A stretch of DNA of 64,000 nucleotides from Nitrospirota bacterium (GCA_021814475.1 JAKAIE010000001.1:59872-123871); one strand, 5' to 3'. Counted from the first letter of the stretch, positions 25,392-34,367 are shown. Notes: a model not told the origin generated them from the letters alone. Made by a program: numbers and translations.

Positions 25392-26408
25392 TTAGTACGT
25401 CTCTTTAATCTTCTCGATTTCCTTTGCGATCATTGAGCCGGCCAGTTCCGGGACCGTCTCCCACAAGACCTTCTCCACCTCCGAGGAGATCGACGAAAAA
25501 GCCCCTTTGATGGTCTCCTTTGTCACCTTCTCGACCAGCTCCGGCGCCATTTCCCAGAGGATCTTTTCGATAGAATCCTTCAGCATTGGCGCGAGCGCTG
25601 CCAGCAGGGCGTCTTTAAGGTCGAGTGATGCGAAGAGCGCGGAGGCCTGCTCGCTCACCTTCCGGTCGATCAGCGCAGTGATCTCCTCGCGCGAGGGCAG
25701 GGCCACTTCCTGGATGCGGACCTCGCGCGGGGCCGCCGGCTCCGCGACAACCGCGGCTGCGGCCGGTATTACCGGCTCGGGCTGCGGCATCGGGAACTCC
25801 TTGAAAACATCTTCTGCCTGGACCTCCGGCATCGCCTCGGCGGCAAAAACATCGGCGTCGGTCAGTTCTTCGGCAGCGAGGGCATCAGGCGTTTCTGTGA
25901 TATCCTCCATTGCCCAGAGGTCTTCCTCTGCGACCGCTTCCGCTGTTTCAGGCTGAATAGCGGCCTCGATCTCCTCGCCGAGGTCAAACCCCTCTTCTAC
26001 CGGTTCGGCGACCACCTCCGCCTCCACGGCAGAGACCGCGCCCATCGTCAGTACGGCATTTATCTTGCTGATCAGTTCCTGCGATTCGAAGGGTTTTATT
26101 ACGGAATCGTCGGCGCCGACCTTTTTCGAAAGAGCGCTGTCGATCGGCTCGAATGCACCGGCCAGCAGGATGACGGGTATCGCCGCTGTCCTGGGGTTTG
26201 TCTTGATCCCCTCGCAGAGCTGGTAGCCGTTCATTTTCGGCATCTCGATATCTGCCAGGACGATATCGGGATTGAATGATTCGACCAGATTCAGTGCGTC
26301 TTCGCCATTGCTCACAGACTTTATCTCGAAGTCCTCTTCAGCTAATACGAGTTCAACGACCTTCTGGATGGTTATGCTGTCATCTGCCAGTAATAGCCTG
26401 CGGGCCAT
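25392..26408 (-). CDS. Response regulator with a long acidic linker and a duplicated C-terminal helical motif
   Basis: A 338-residue protein. Residues 1-120 are a receiver domain (acidic D9-D10, phospho-acceptor D53 in IVLADIEMPKMNG, and KPFESQELI). Residues 125-240 are an Ala/Glu/Pro-rich acidic linker. The last 90 residues are helical, with a duplicated element: EKILWEMAPELVEKVTKE and EKVLWETVPELAGSMIAKE. The C-terminal pattern resembles the oligomerisation helices of PopZ-like polar scaffold proteins and FrzZ-type regulators of gliding bacteria, by eye only. It probably works as a diffusible or polar output protein without DNA binding. It lies 63 bases from valS. Confidence 0.75.
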   Translation of the reverse strand: MARRLLLADDSITIQKVVELVLAEEDFEIKSVSNGEDALNLVESFNPDIVLADIEMPKMNGYQLCEGIKTNPRTAAIPVILLAGAFEPIDSALSKKVGADDSVIKPFESQELISKINAVLTMGAVSAVEAEVVAEPVEEGFDLGEEIEAAIQPETAEAVAEEDLWAMEDITETPDALAAEELTDADVFAAEAMPEVQAEDVFKEFPMPQPEPVIPAAAAVVAEPAAPREVRIQEVALPSREEITALIDRKVSEQASALFASLDLKDALLAALAPMLKDSIEKILWEMAPELVEKVTKETIKGAFSSISSEVEKVLWETVPELAGSMIAKEIEKIKETY

Positions 26409-26526
26409 GCCTCACCTCATCTGGAGTAGTTTGCAAAATTTTATTGCCAAGTCGTGAAAAAGTCAAGACTTTTTGTCGGCGACTGGAGTAATCGGCTGAA
26501 CACACGGTTCAGCAACGGGACACCCC

Positions 26527-26727
26527 TCAACCGCCGCCCGAGCCGTGCGAATGGCCCGATGACGACGCGCCCCCGCCTGCGGTCGAGCAGCAGAAGCTGG
26601 AGATGATCTTTTTTGTATCCTGCGAAGCGCACTTCGGGCACGGCGACCCTTTTCCTCCGGCGCTCATACTCTGGAAGAGAGAGAATTTCTCTCCGCAGCT
26701 GTTGCATATGTATTCGTAAACAGGCAT
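26527..26727 (-). CDS. FmdB-type zinc ribbon protein
   Basis: A 66-residue protein of the FmdB regulatory family: MPVYEYICNSCGEKFSLFQS, then CPKCASQDTKKIISSFCC, giving two CxxC knuckles for one zinc. The C-terminus is a Gly/Ser/His-rich tail with SGHSHGSGGG, which could bind extra metal. The start has GGAGG 9 bases upstream. Function in the family is unclear; proposed roles are transcription of formamidase or quality control. Confidence 0.9.
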   Translation of the reverse strand: MPVYEYICNSCGEKFSLFQSMSAGGKGSPCPKCASQDTKKIISSFCCSTAGGGASSSGHSHGSGGG

Positions 26728-26884
26728 GGGGACACCTCCAATACAGGGGATATGTGTATGCGATATGTTAACTCCATAAATCGGGGCAAGTCAATCGCCC
26801 CTCAGGGCCCTGTTCCCCGATTCCCGCGAAGTCGCCGGGGAGGGCATGGTATCATACGGGGAAAATCGGTAAGAAGGAGTTGCC

Positions 26885-28432
26885 ATGCGAAGATATACAA
26901 TGATGATGTTCATTCTGGTGCTGCTGGCTGTTACCGCCTCTTTAACTGGAGCAGAGCAGAAGGTCATCACGGTTCTGCATGTCAATGACTTCCATGGCTT
27001 TGCCGAACCGTATAAACCCCTCGGTTCCGATACTCTGGCCGGCGGCATAGCGACGCTCGCCTCCGAGGTCGGGAAGATCAGGGCTGAGCGTCCTGTTCTT
27101 CTCCTTGCTGCCGGCGACATGATACAGGGGAACAACTGGGCCAATCTCTTTCAGGGCGAATCCGTGATCGAGTTGATGAACGCCATGAAATTCGATGCCA
27201 TGGTCCTTGGCAACCACGAATTCGACTTCGGCACGGAGATTCTGAAAAAGAGGATTTCGGAGGCCGGGTTCCCGGTCCTCGGCGCGAATGTCGCGGGTCT
27301 GGGGGATCTCGTCACGCCATATATCATCAGGGAGCTGCAGGGCGTCAGGATAGCGATCATCGGCGTGGTTACGGAGGATGTGCCGTTTACGACCCATCCG
27401 CGGAATGTGAAGGGGCTGACCTTTCTGCCGGTTGCAGGGGTGGTTGACCGCTATGTCAGGGAGCTCAAGGGGAAGGCGGATGTGATTATCGTCCTCTCTC
27501 ATATCGGGTTTTCCGAGGACAGGGAACTGGCCCGCCGGGTGAACGGGATCACCGCGATCATCGGTGGCCATTCTCATACCAGGGTCGTCGACCCGCCCGT
27601 TGTCAACAATGCCCTCATCGTCCAGGCATGGGAACATGCCAAAGACCTCGGAGAGCTCGATCTCTACATGGAGGGCCGCAAGGTTGTCAGGGCGGAGGAG
27701 CGGCTTATAGACATCAGTCCGGCTGCGGGGACCGGGGATCCCGCGGTAGAACGCATCGTCGAAAAGTATGAAAAGAAGGTCGACGCCCTTCTCGATGAAC
27801 CGGTCGGCGAGGCGCTTGTGGACCTCGACGGAGAGCATGTCCGCAGCAGGGAGACGAACCTCGGCGACCTTATCGCCGACATCATCAGGAAGACCGCCGG
27901 CTCGGATATCGCGATAATAGGCGGCGGGTCTATCCGGACGAGCATACTGAAAGGGATCATAAGACTGAGAAATATCTATGCGGTATCGCCGTTCAACAAC
28001 TATATTGTAGCAGTCCGTATGACGGGAAGGCAGGTCAGGGAGGCGCTGGAGCATGGTGTCTCCGCGGTAGAGGAGGGGGCCGGGAGGTTTCCCCAGGTTT
28101 CAGGTCTGTCATTCACCTATACCTTGTCAGCGCCTCCCGGAAGCCGCGTAAAGGAGGTCATGGTCGCGGGAAGACAGCTTGATCCGGACCGCCGGTATAC
28201 CGTAGCGACCGATGACTTTCTTGCCGCGGGGGGCGACGGCTACAAGGCCTTCGGCGAGGCGGTCAGGGCCTCGAAGGACTACTCTGTCGTGGGGGGTGTG
28301 ATGAAAGGGGACAGGCTGGTTTATGGCAATCCCGGAAGATGGGAGAGAGACGTGATTGCCGACTATATCCGCTCCGGGGGAAAGATATCCCTGACAGCGG
28401 GAGGCAGGATAAAGGAGGTCTCCGGGAGATGA
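26885..28432 (+). CDS. UshA-family 5'-nucleotidase / 2',3'-cyclic phosphodiesterase-like exported phosphatase
   Basis: A 515-residue periplasmic phosphohydrolase. A signal peptide occupies residues 1-22. The metallophosphatase domain holds the metal ligands in VLHVNDFHGF, AAGDMIQGN, GNHEFDFG, VLSHIGFSED and GGHSHTRV. The C-terminal 5'-nucleotidase domain (about 300-480) has ETNLGDLIADIIR, GGGSIRTSI and the substrate-stacking region TDDFLAAGGDGY. It releases phosphate from nucleotides or other phosphoesters. AAGGAG lies before the start and a TATCAT box further upstream. Its stop overlaps the start of the next small gene (ATGA). Confidence 0.92.
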   Translation: MRRYTMMMFILVLLAVTASLTGAEQKVITVLHVNDFHGFAEPYKPLGSDTLAGGIATLASEVGKIRAERPVLLLAAGDMIQGNNWANLFQGESVIELMNAMKFDAMVLGNHEFDFGTEILKKRISEAGFPVLGANVAGLGDLVTPYIIRELQGVRIAIIGVVTEDVPFTTHPRNVKGLTFLPVAGVVDRYVRELKGKADVIIVLSHIGFSEDRELARRVNGITAIIGGHSHTRVVDPPVVNNALIVQAWEHAKDLGELDLYMEGRKVVRAEERLIDISPAAGTGDPAVERIVEKYEKKVDALLDEPVGEALVDLDGEHVRSRETNLGDLIADIIRKTAGSDIAIIGGGSIRTSILKGIIRLRNIYAVSPFNNYIVAVRMTGRQVREALEHGVSAVEEGAGRFPQVSGLSFTYTLSAPPGSRVKEVMVAGRQLDPDRRYTVATDDFLAAGGDGYKAFGEAVRASKDYSVVGGVMKGDRLVYGNPGRWERDVIADYIRSGGKISLTAGGRIKEVSGR

Positions 28433-28626
28433 ACGTGTCTGTAAACGGCTGCAAGGTGACCCTGTTCCCGCCCATGACGACTGTAAGACACGCCCTGCTG
28501 ACTGCGGGACTTTTTGAAGAACTTGAGTCGGGAGTTAAGGTGTATGACGAATGGGGAAACGAGATCGGGACTGAGGGTGCGCTGAACGAAGGCGCGAAGA
28601 TTTTTGTGCGGTCTGCTGATTCTTAA
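28429..28626 (+). CDS. Small beta-grasp-like (ThiS/MoaD-like) protein
   Basis: A 65-residue protein starting MNVSVNGCKVTLFPPMTTVR, with VYDEWGNEIGTEGAL and EGAKIFVRSADS at the end. The order of a short strand pair, helix and late strands resembles a ubiquitin-like beta-grasp fold, but it lacks the C-terminal Gly-Gly of ThiS and MoaD, so it is not a sulfur carrier. It is coupled by ATGA to the exported 5'-nucleotidase, although it has no signal peptide itself. I do not know its function. Confidence 0.6.
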   Translation: MNVSVNGCKVTLFPPMTTVRHALLTAGLFEELESGVKVYDEWGNEIGTEGALNEGAKIFVRSADS

Positions 28627-28690
28627 GTCATCTTTTCGAAGACGGGAATCCTCTCCTGCCGGGGGCTGAAGACATTTGCCCAGAGTGTAT

Positions 28691-29227
28691 TCATTGATCT
28701 CCTCCCCTGTCGCGCTCCTTCAAAGGCTTATCGTTTTCTGTCGCGGCCGGCCGCGGGGTCTCCTGAGGCTCGAAGCTGCGGACCATGATGGCCGCATCAT
28801 CGATAGGGGATACGTAATAGCAGATCCTTGTCTGGGTGACGGCAAATCCGCACTGCTCATAGAACCGGATGACTGCTGCATGCGATGCCCTCACCTCGAG
28901 AAACACCGAACTGCACCCCTGAAGTTTCATATGCTCCAGCGTCTCGGCCATCAGGCTGCGTGCGATTCCCTGCCCCCTGTAGGAAGGATGGACCGCCAGA
29001 TCCAGGATATGGCCTTCATCGATGACCAGGCTTGCGCAGAGGTACCCGACGATGGCGCCTGCGCAGCGTGCGACCATCGGGCGGGAAAGGGTGTTGCCGA
29101 GCTCTGCGAGAAAAAGGGCCTCTGACCACGGTACGGTAAACGATGCGGTCTCTATGGCATGGACGCAGCCGATGTCCTCTGCGGACATCGGAGAGATGAC
29201 AAGGTCCCTGACTCCTGCCGTGGTCAT
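28691..29227 (-). CDS. rimI: RimI-type N-alpha-acetyltransferase
   Basis: A 178-residue GNAT acetyltransferase of the RimI family, which acetylates the N-terminal alanine of ribosomal protein S18 and relatives. The acetyl-CoA loop is VHPSYRGQGIARSLM, followed by LEVRASHAAVIRFYEQCGF, the family signature. A charged tail of about 25 residues extends beyond the usual end. Its ATG overlaps the stop of tsaB by 4 bases; rimI-tsaB coupling is common in bacteria. Confidence 0.9.
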   Translation of the reverse strand: MTTAGVRDLVISPMSAEDIGCVHAIETASFTVPWSEALFLAELGNTLSRPMVARCAGAIVGYLCASLVIDEGHILDLAVHPSYRGQGIARSLMAETLEHMKLQGCSSVFLEVRASHAAVIRFYEQCGFAVTQTRICYYVSPIDDAAIMVRSFEPQETPRPAATENDKPLKERDRGGDQ

Positions 29228-29928
29228 CCGGACAGCCCCTTTTGTTCCTGGAGTCTTACCTCAGCCTCGGACTTTCGCACATAAAGCGGGGCGGCGTTGA
29301 AAGGGTCCGTCCCCATGCCCTCCCCCGCCATCCTCAGTCCGAGCATGGCGACATTCGACGGGGCAGGCACCATCTTGTCCGCCGGACCGAAGAGCGCCCT
29401 GCAGCCCATGATGCCGATGATCCTGTCCCGGTAGGCTACCGCCCCTTCCCCGGCAAAGATGACCGTGCCGTCAAGCCTCTCCAGCAGGTCCTCGGCCTTT
29501 ACCGATATTTCCGCGATATCACGGATGAACCGGCCGGACTCCCAGCGGTAGAGTGCGGCGTACACCTCTCCCCTCCGGGCATCGAGCAGGACGCATACCG
29601 GATGCCCTGCGAAAGGAAAATTCCAGGCCAGGGCCTCAAGGGTGGGCACGGCAACTACCGGTTTTCCTGCAGCGTAGGCAAGACCCTTGGCCGTGCTGAG
29701 GCCGATCCTCAACCCGGTGAACGAGCCGGGGCCTGCAGCGACCGCATAGACGTCGAAGGCATCGATCGTCAGCCCCGACTGGGCGATGACCTGATCGATG
29801 ACCGTCATGAGCCTTTCAGAGTGTGTCGTCTTGACGTTGAGGCGGGCCTCGGCGATCAGCCCGAGGCTGTCGTCGGCAATGGCAACGCCGCCGAGCATCG
29901 TCGATGTTTCGATAGCGAGGATCTTCAT
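29224..29928 (-). CDS. tsaB: tRNA t6A synthesis protein TsaB
   Basis: A 234-residue TsaB (YeaZ), the scaffold partner of TsaD in making t6A37 of ANN-decoding tRNAs. It begins MKILAIETSTMLGGVAIADD and has AVAAGPGSFTGLRIGLSTAKG and VPTLEALAWN, the ASKHA-fold signature without the catalytic metal residues of TsaD. Start at 29928: upstream open frame has no similarity. No Shine-Dalgarno; TACACT ends 6 bases before the ATG. tsaD itself is 9 kb away on the other strand. Confidence 0.94.
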   Translation of the reverse strand: MKILAIETSTMLGGVAIADDSLGLIAEARLNVKTTHSERLMTVIDQVIAQSGLTIDAFDVYAVAAGPGSFTGLRIGLSTAKGLAYAAGKPVVAVPTLEALAWNFPFAGHPVCVLLDARRGEVYAALYRWESGRFIRDIAEISVKAEDLLERLDGTVIFAGEGAVAYRDRIIGIMGCRALFGPADKMVPAPSNVAMLGLRMAGEGMGTDPFNAAPLYVRKSEAEVRLQEQKGLSG

Positions 29929-29965
29929 CGTATAAGTGTACCACAGGCATGGGTATGCCCGGCGG

Positions 29966-31186
29966 CTAACTCTCCCCTTCGGGCATGCGCAGCTTTCGCG
30001 AGAAGAACCACGAGGCAAGCAGGCAGATGACTCCGCCGGAGAATACCGCCTCCCGTGTCCCGGCAAAGTTCGCGGCAAGGCCCATGAGCGAATTGCCTAT
30101 CGGTACGAAGCCGAGGAACACGAACGAATAGACGCTCATGACGCGGCCGCGCAGCTCGTCAGGCACGCTCAGCTGTATATAGCTGTTTGCCGTGGCGAGA
30201 TAACTGACCATGCCCCATCCCCCGATGGCGATGACGATAAGCGATACCCAGAATATGCCGGAGACGGAAAAGAGTATCAGCGCCGCGGAAAAACTCAGGG
30301 CTGCAAGGGACATGAACCGGGTCTTTTTCCGGATATTCCCGGCGGCCGCAATGCCGAGAGCGGCCGTCAGGGCGCCGAGGCCGGAGGCGCCTACCAGGTA
30401 GCCGAGACCTCTCGGTCCCGCGTGAAAGACCTCTCCCGCGAAGACCGGGATCAGGTTTATGTAGGGGATGCCGACGAGACTGAATACCGCGATCATGACG
30501 ATGACCTGAAGGATTTCCGTCCTGCTGCGGATGAACCCGATCCCCTTCATGAAATCGGAAACCGGACCTTCCGACTGTATGGTGGTCCTGCCTTCCGTCT
30601 CCATCATCCAGAGGGCGACGAGCACCGCGATGAAGCTGAAGGCGTTGATGAAAAAGCATGCGGGCATTCCGAACTGCGTGATCGAGAAGCCGGCGATGAC
30701 GGGGCCGATGACCCTTGAGCCGTTGAAGACGGCGGAGTTTAGCGCAACGGCATTGACGATGTCTCCCCTTCCCACCATCTCTATCAGGAAGGACTGTCTG
30801 ACCGGGATGTCGATCGCATTGATGGTGCCGAGTACGAATGCGACGAACGCGATCTGCCATACCGTGACCGTGCCCATGCGGGTGAGGATGCCGAGGGCCA
30901 GGGCCGGGAATATCGAGGCTGCCTGGGTCAGGAGGAGAAGCTTCTTTTTCGGGTAACGGTCGGCGATGAGACCGCCGGCCAGGGTGAAGAGCATGATCGG
31001 CAGGGCGCCCGCCGCGGCCACGATCCCGAGATACAGCGGCGAGCGCGTCAGGCTGTAGACGAGCCATCCCTGGGCTACGGACTGCATCCAGGTGCCTGAG
31101 AGGGATATCGTCTGGCCGATGAGAAAAAGCCGGAAGTCGCGGTGCGTCAGGGCTGAAAAGCGCTGCGGCGCAGACAGGCCGGGCAT
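29966..31186 (-). CDS. MFS transporter (EntS/MFS_3-like)
   Basis: A 406-residue permease with twelve predicted helices. It begins SAPQRFSALTHRDFRLFLIG and has the loop LAGGLIADRYPKKKLLLL, the MFS motif A, plus a repeat in the second half (GNSLMGLAANFAG). The style is of the EntS-type group, which often exports siderophores or drugs. Start at ATG 31186 shares one base with the stop of the upstream zinc permease (TGATG), so it is translated as the last gene of the znu operon. A metallophore exporter is possible; that is inference from position. Confidence 0.82.
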   Translation of the reverse strand: MPGLSAPQRFSALTHRDFRLFLIGQTISLSGTWMQSVAQGWLVYSLTRSPLYLGIVAAAGALPIMLFTLAGGLIADRYPKKKLLLLTQAASIFPALALGILTRMGTVTVWQIAFVAFVLGTINAIDIPVRQSFLIEMVGRGDIVNAVALNSAVFNGSRVIGPVIAGFSITQFGMPACFFINAFSFIAVLVALWMMETEGRTTIQSEGPVSDFMKGIGFIRSRTEILQVIVMIAVFSLVGIPYINLIPVFAGEVFHAGPRGLGYLVGASGLGALTAALGIAAAGNIRKKTRFMSLAALSFSAALILFSVSGIFWVSLIVIAIGGWGMVSYLATANSYIQLSVPDELRGRVMSVYSFVFLGFVPIGNSLMGLAANFAGTREAVFSGGVICLLASWFFSRKLRMPEGES

Positions 31187-32022
31187 CAGGCCGCAGGGAG
31201 AGAGCGTCTGCCGGAAAAACGTTTGTACAGGAAGGCGGCAAGGAAGAAGCATGCGTTCAGCAGGACGATCGATGCGCCAGTGGGAAGGTTCAGGACTACC
31301 GAGGCGGTAATGCCGCAGAGGACCGAGATCACCGAGGTGACGGCGGAGATCGCCATCGCGTTTCTGAAGCCCCGGGCGAACTGAAAAGCGGTCGCCGCAG
31401 GGAGGATCAGCAGCGCGGAGGTGAGCATGATGCCGACTACCTTCATCGTGAGCACCACCGTGATGCCGGTCAGGATGACGAGTATCGCATTGATCCTGTC
31501 CGCATCGATCCCCGAGGCGCGGGCGAACTCCTCATCGAAGGTGATCGAAAGGATCTCGTTGAAATAGAACGCGACTGTCGCCAGGACCAGTACGGACAGG
31601 ACGATCGATGCGGCCACTTCAGTCCCGCTGATCGAAAGGATATTGCCGAAGAGGTAGCTGAAGAGATCGATGTTGAACCCTCCTCCGATGCTGGCGAGCA
31701 TGACGCCGACCGCGATTCCTACCGATGAGACGATCCCGATGGCAGCGTCCCCGTACATGCGCGCCCTGTCGGCGAGTCTGAGGATACCAAGAGAACTGCA
31801 GACAACGACCGGCAGGGAAACATAGAGGGGATAGACGTTCAGAAATAGCCCGAGTGCCACACCGCCGAAGGTGACATGGGACAGGCCGTCGCCGATCAGC
31901 GAAAGCCGTCTGAGGACCAGGACAACGCCGAGAATCGAACATATCAGCCCGATGAAAGATCCTGCGATCAGCGCCCGCTGGATAAAGCCGTAGCCGAGGA
32001 ACTCAAGGAAGCCTATATGCAT
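31186..32022 (-). CDS. znuB: Zinc/manganese ABC transporter permease (ZnuB-like)
   Basis: A 278-residue inner-membrane protein of the ABC-3 metal permease family, with about eight helices. Family segments include LVLRRLSLIGDGLSHVTFGG, DEEFARASGID and LTSALLILPAATAFQFARGF. With the ATPase and binding protein upstream it forms a zinc or manganese uptake system. Spacing to the ATPase gene is six bases. Confidence 0.92.
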   Translation of the reverse strand: MHIGFLEFLGYGFIQRALIAGSFIGLICSILGVVLVLRRLSLIGDGLSHVTFGGVALGLFLNVYPLYVSLPVVVCSSLGILRLADRARMYGDAAIGIVSSVGIAVGVMLASIGGGFNIDLFSYLFGNILSISGTEVAASIVLSVLVLATVAFYFNEILSITFDEEFARASGIDADRINAILVILTGITVVLTMKVVGIMLTSALLILPAATAFQFARGFRNAMAISAVTSVISVLCGITASVVLNLPTGASIVLLNACFFLAAFLYKRFSGRRSLPAA

Positions 32023-32028
32023 GGCCGC

Positions 32029-32781
32029 TTATCCATGTTTATGGCAGATGATATGCTGCGACGAGGGGCCGAAGACGCTGGTCATATGGGCCGAGAGGCA
32101 GAACTCGTCGAAACTGCCGTAAAAGACCACCTTCTTGTCCAGGTAGAGCAGTTTCGAGGCGAACGCCCCGATGCTTCCGATATCGTGGGTCACCAGGATG
32201 ATCGAAACCCGGTTTGCGTGGTTCAGCTGATGGAGGAGGTTGAAGAAATTGTCACGGGTCTCCGGGTCGAGTGCGGTGGTCGGCTCGTCCAGGATCAGGA
32301 GTTCAGGGTTGCTGACGAGTGCCCTGGCGATGAAGACGCGCTGCTGTTGCCCCCCCGAGAGGTCGCCGATAAGGGTCTTTCTGAGATGCGAAATCCCCAC
32401 AAGGTCGAGCGCATGTTCGACCGCCTGTCCTGTGCTTCCCCCAGCGGTTTTGCGGCGCGAATCATTGACCAGCCCAAGCCCGACGACCTCGGCGACCGTT
32501 GACGGAAAATGGGGGTTGAAGAAATTGATCTTCTGCGGCACGTATCCGATCCTGCCCCGGTCGCGGAACCCGGTATTGGGAAGCCCGAAGATGCGTATCG
32601 AGCCCCGCGCGGGTGAGACCAGACCGAGGATCAGCCTGATCAGTGTCGATTTCCCCGAACCGTTGGGCCCGACCAGTCCGATGTAATCCCCCCTCTGCAT
32701 GCTGAAGGAGACGTCCGACAGCACCTCGATACCCCCATAGGAATAAGAGATACCCTCTATCGCGATGACGTCTACCGGCAT
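32029..32781 (-). CDS. znuC: Zinc/manganese ABC transporter ATPase (ZnuC-like)
   Basis: A 250-residue ABC ATPase. Walker A is GPNGSGKSTLIR, the Q-loop lies in VPQKINFFN, the signature is LSGGQQQRVFIARAL, Walker B is LLILDEPTTALD, and the switch histidine is in ILVTHDIG. The N-terminus overlaps the end of the binding-protein gene by 10 bases. It energises uptake by the ZnuB-like permease. Confidence 0.93.
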   Translation of the reverse strand: MPVDVIAIEGISYSYGGIEVLSDVSFSMQRGDYIGLVGPNGSGKSTLIRLILGLVSPARGSIRIFGLPNTGFRDRGRIGYVPQKINFFNPHFPSTVAEVVGLGLVNDSRRKTAGGSTGQAVEHALDLVGISHLRKTLIGDLSGGQQQRVFIARALVSNPELLILDEPTTALDPETRDNFFNLLHQLNHANRVSIILVTHDIGSIGAFASKLLYLDKKVVFYGSFDEFCLSAHMTSVFGPSSQHIICHKHG

Positions 32782-33719
32782 TCGAGACCGGTTCTGAGAT
32801 TCGCGAGATTGCGCTCCATGAGGGAGAGGAAGGTCGTCCCCTTTTCGAAGTCCTCTTTCGTGATATTGTGCGCGCCGTTCAGCTTCAGGAGTTTCGCATC
32901 AGTCTCCTTTGCGATCGTTTCGGCCGTGCGGGGGGAAAGCAGCTCTTCGTAAAAGATATACCGCAGCCCCTGGTCCTTCAGAGTCCGGGATATCGAGGCG
33001 AGGCTGCCAGGGGTCGGCTCGGAGTTAGGGGAGATGCCGTACGCGGAGACGTATGTGAGTCCGTATCTGCGGGCCAGGTAGCCGAAGGTGAAGTGGCCGC
33101 CGCTTACGAAAACCTTTTTTCTGCAGTCGGCGAGCCCTGCGGTGAAGCGGCTGTCGAGCCCCTGCAGCTGGTGAACATATTCCTCTGCGTTTCTGGTATA
33201 AAACTCGCGGTTCGACGGATCCTTGCGAATCAAACCGTCCCGGATATTTTCGACCATCCTGATGGCGTTCAGGGGATCGAGCCAGATATGGGGGTCCTTG
33301 CCTCCGTGGTCATGCCCGTGGCCGGGATCTTCATCCTCAGGGTCCTGCCCCCCTGCCTCCATCAACCGGATCCCCGTGCTGGTGTCTACCGCCAGCAGCC
33401 TGGCGCTGGTGATTCCGGCCAGGATCTTTTGCACCCACGGTTCCATATAGATGTTTGTATAGAAGAAGAGGTCGGCGTGGGTGAGGGTGATGATATCTGC
33501 CGGCCGGGGGTCGAAGCTGTGCGGCTCGGTACCCGGCGGCAGGAGCAGCGTGACGTCCGCCCTGTCGCGTGCGATCTGGCGCGCGAAGTCATAGACCGGG
33601 AAGAGGCTGGCGACGACCGAAAGCCTCTGTTTCCCGCCGGCTGGCGTATTCCGGCATGCAGCGCAGAATATCAGGAAGACAAGGCCGCAGGCGACTGTCG
33701 CGAGGTACGATTTTTTCAT
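32772..33719 (-). CDS. znuA: Zinc ABC transporter substrate-binding lipoprotein (ZnuA-like)
   Basis: A 315-residue periplasmic cluster A-I binding protein. The signal sequence ends in IFCAACRN, a lipobox-like site. Metal ligands are H in GTEPHSFDPRP, H in KDPHIWLDPLN, H in SGGHFTFGYLARRYGL and the late acidic residue; a His/Asp/Glu-rich loop (DPGHGHDHGGKD) is the mark of ZnuA zinc proteins. First gene of the operon, with a promoter-like TTGACA-17-GATAAG just upstream. Confidence 0.93.
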   Translation of the reverse strand: MKKSYLATVACGLVFLIFCAACRNTPAGGKQRLSVVASLFPVYDFARQIARDRADVTLLLPPGTEPHSFDPRPADIITLTHADLFFYTNIYMEPWVQKILAGITSARLLAVDTSTGIRLMEAGGQDPEDEDPGHGHDHGGKDPHIWLDPLNAIRMVENIRDGLIRKDPSNREFYTRNAEEYVHQLQGLDSRFTAGLADCRKKVFVSGGHFTFGYLARRYGLTYVSAYGISPNSEPTPGSLASISRTLKDQGLRYIFYEELLSPRTAETIAKETDAKLLKLNGAHNITKEDFEKGTTFLSLMERNLANLRTGLECR

Positions 33720-33736
33720 GATCCGTAGTACATCTA

Positions 33737-33765
33737 CTTATCCATAATTATTTTGTGACTGTCAA
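33737..33765 (-). promoter_or_regulatory. Promoter of the znuABC operon
   Basis: On the minus strand TTGACA (33765-33760), 17-base spacer, GATAAG (33742-33737). The predicted start of transcription is about ten bases before the ATG of znuA, giving a very short leader. An A/T-rich block in the spacer (ATAATTATGGATAA) could hold a Zur site, but no clear palindrome is seen. Confidence 0.5.
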
Positions 33766-33843
33766 GCAATTCCGTTACAGTATAATAATAAACTGGTTGC
33801 GCGGGGATTTCTGCTGCCGCCGACTCAAAAAGGAGAACGTACT

Positions 33844-34251
33844 ATGCCGGAACGACTGCATCCCACGGTTCATTTCACGATCGTCTGCGATGATATACGT
33901 CAGGAGATGGGGGGGAAGATCAGCCTGATGGGGATCTTCGAGAACATCTATGCCTCCCATTTCCCGGCCTTTCATCCCCGGCTCGCGGTCATTACCGAGT
34001 GGACGGAGGGACAGGGTGAATTCGAGGTGATGATGAGGCTCTCGTCGCCTGACAAAAAAACGGTGCTGCGGGAGATGGTGACGCGCATCAGTCTGAACAA
34101 CCCCGGGGTCCGGCATCGCGATATCGCCGTCCACCTGAATCTCGAGTTCAAGACAGCCGGCACCTACTGGATCGAACATTACCTGGACGGAGAGCTGGTG
34201 AATTCGATTCCGTTGAACGTGCTGCAGGTGAAGGAAAAGAGCGTCCACTGA
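33844..34251 (+). CDS. DUF6941-like protein
   Basis: A 135-residue protein beginning LHPTVHFTIVCDDIRQEMGG and continuing with GKISLMGIFENIYA, the pattern of the DUF6941 family of unknown function. It is beta-rich, with no signal peptide or membrane segment, and looks like a single small jelly-roll or immunoglobulin-like domain (HLNLEFKTAGTYWIEHYLDG). AAGGAG precedes the start and TATAAT (33781-33786) is 58 bases upstream. It stands alone, divergent from znuA. Confidence 0.75.
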   Translation: MPERLHPTVHFTIVCDDIRQEMGGKISLMGIFENIYASHFPAFHPRLAVITEWTEGQGEFEVMMRLSSPDKKTVLREMVTRISLNNPGVRHRDIAVHLNLEFKTAGTYWIEHYLDGELVNSIPLNVLQVKEKSVH

Positions 34252-34277
34252 GCAGGCCCGACTCCGCCGGGAAATTC

Positions 34278-34367
34278 TGGCGGAGAGGCAGGGATTCGAA
34301 CCCTGGGTGAGGTTGCCCCCACAACGATTTTCGAGACCGTCCCATTCAACCGCTCTGGCACCTCTCC
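34278..34367 (-). tRNA. tRNA-Ser (anticodon CGA)
   Basis: On the minus strand GGAGAGG pairs with CCTCTCC to form the acceptor stem; a long variable arm is typical of serine tRNAs. The anticodon stem ACGGT/ATCGT closes the loop CTCGAAA, giving anticodon CGA (reads UCG). The T-arm contains GGTTCGAATCC. The 3' CCA is encoded (34280-34278), after discriminator G. Confidence 0.95.
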
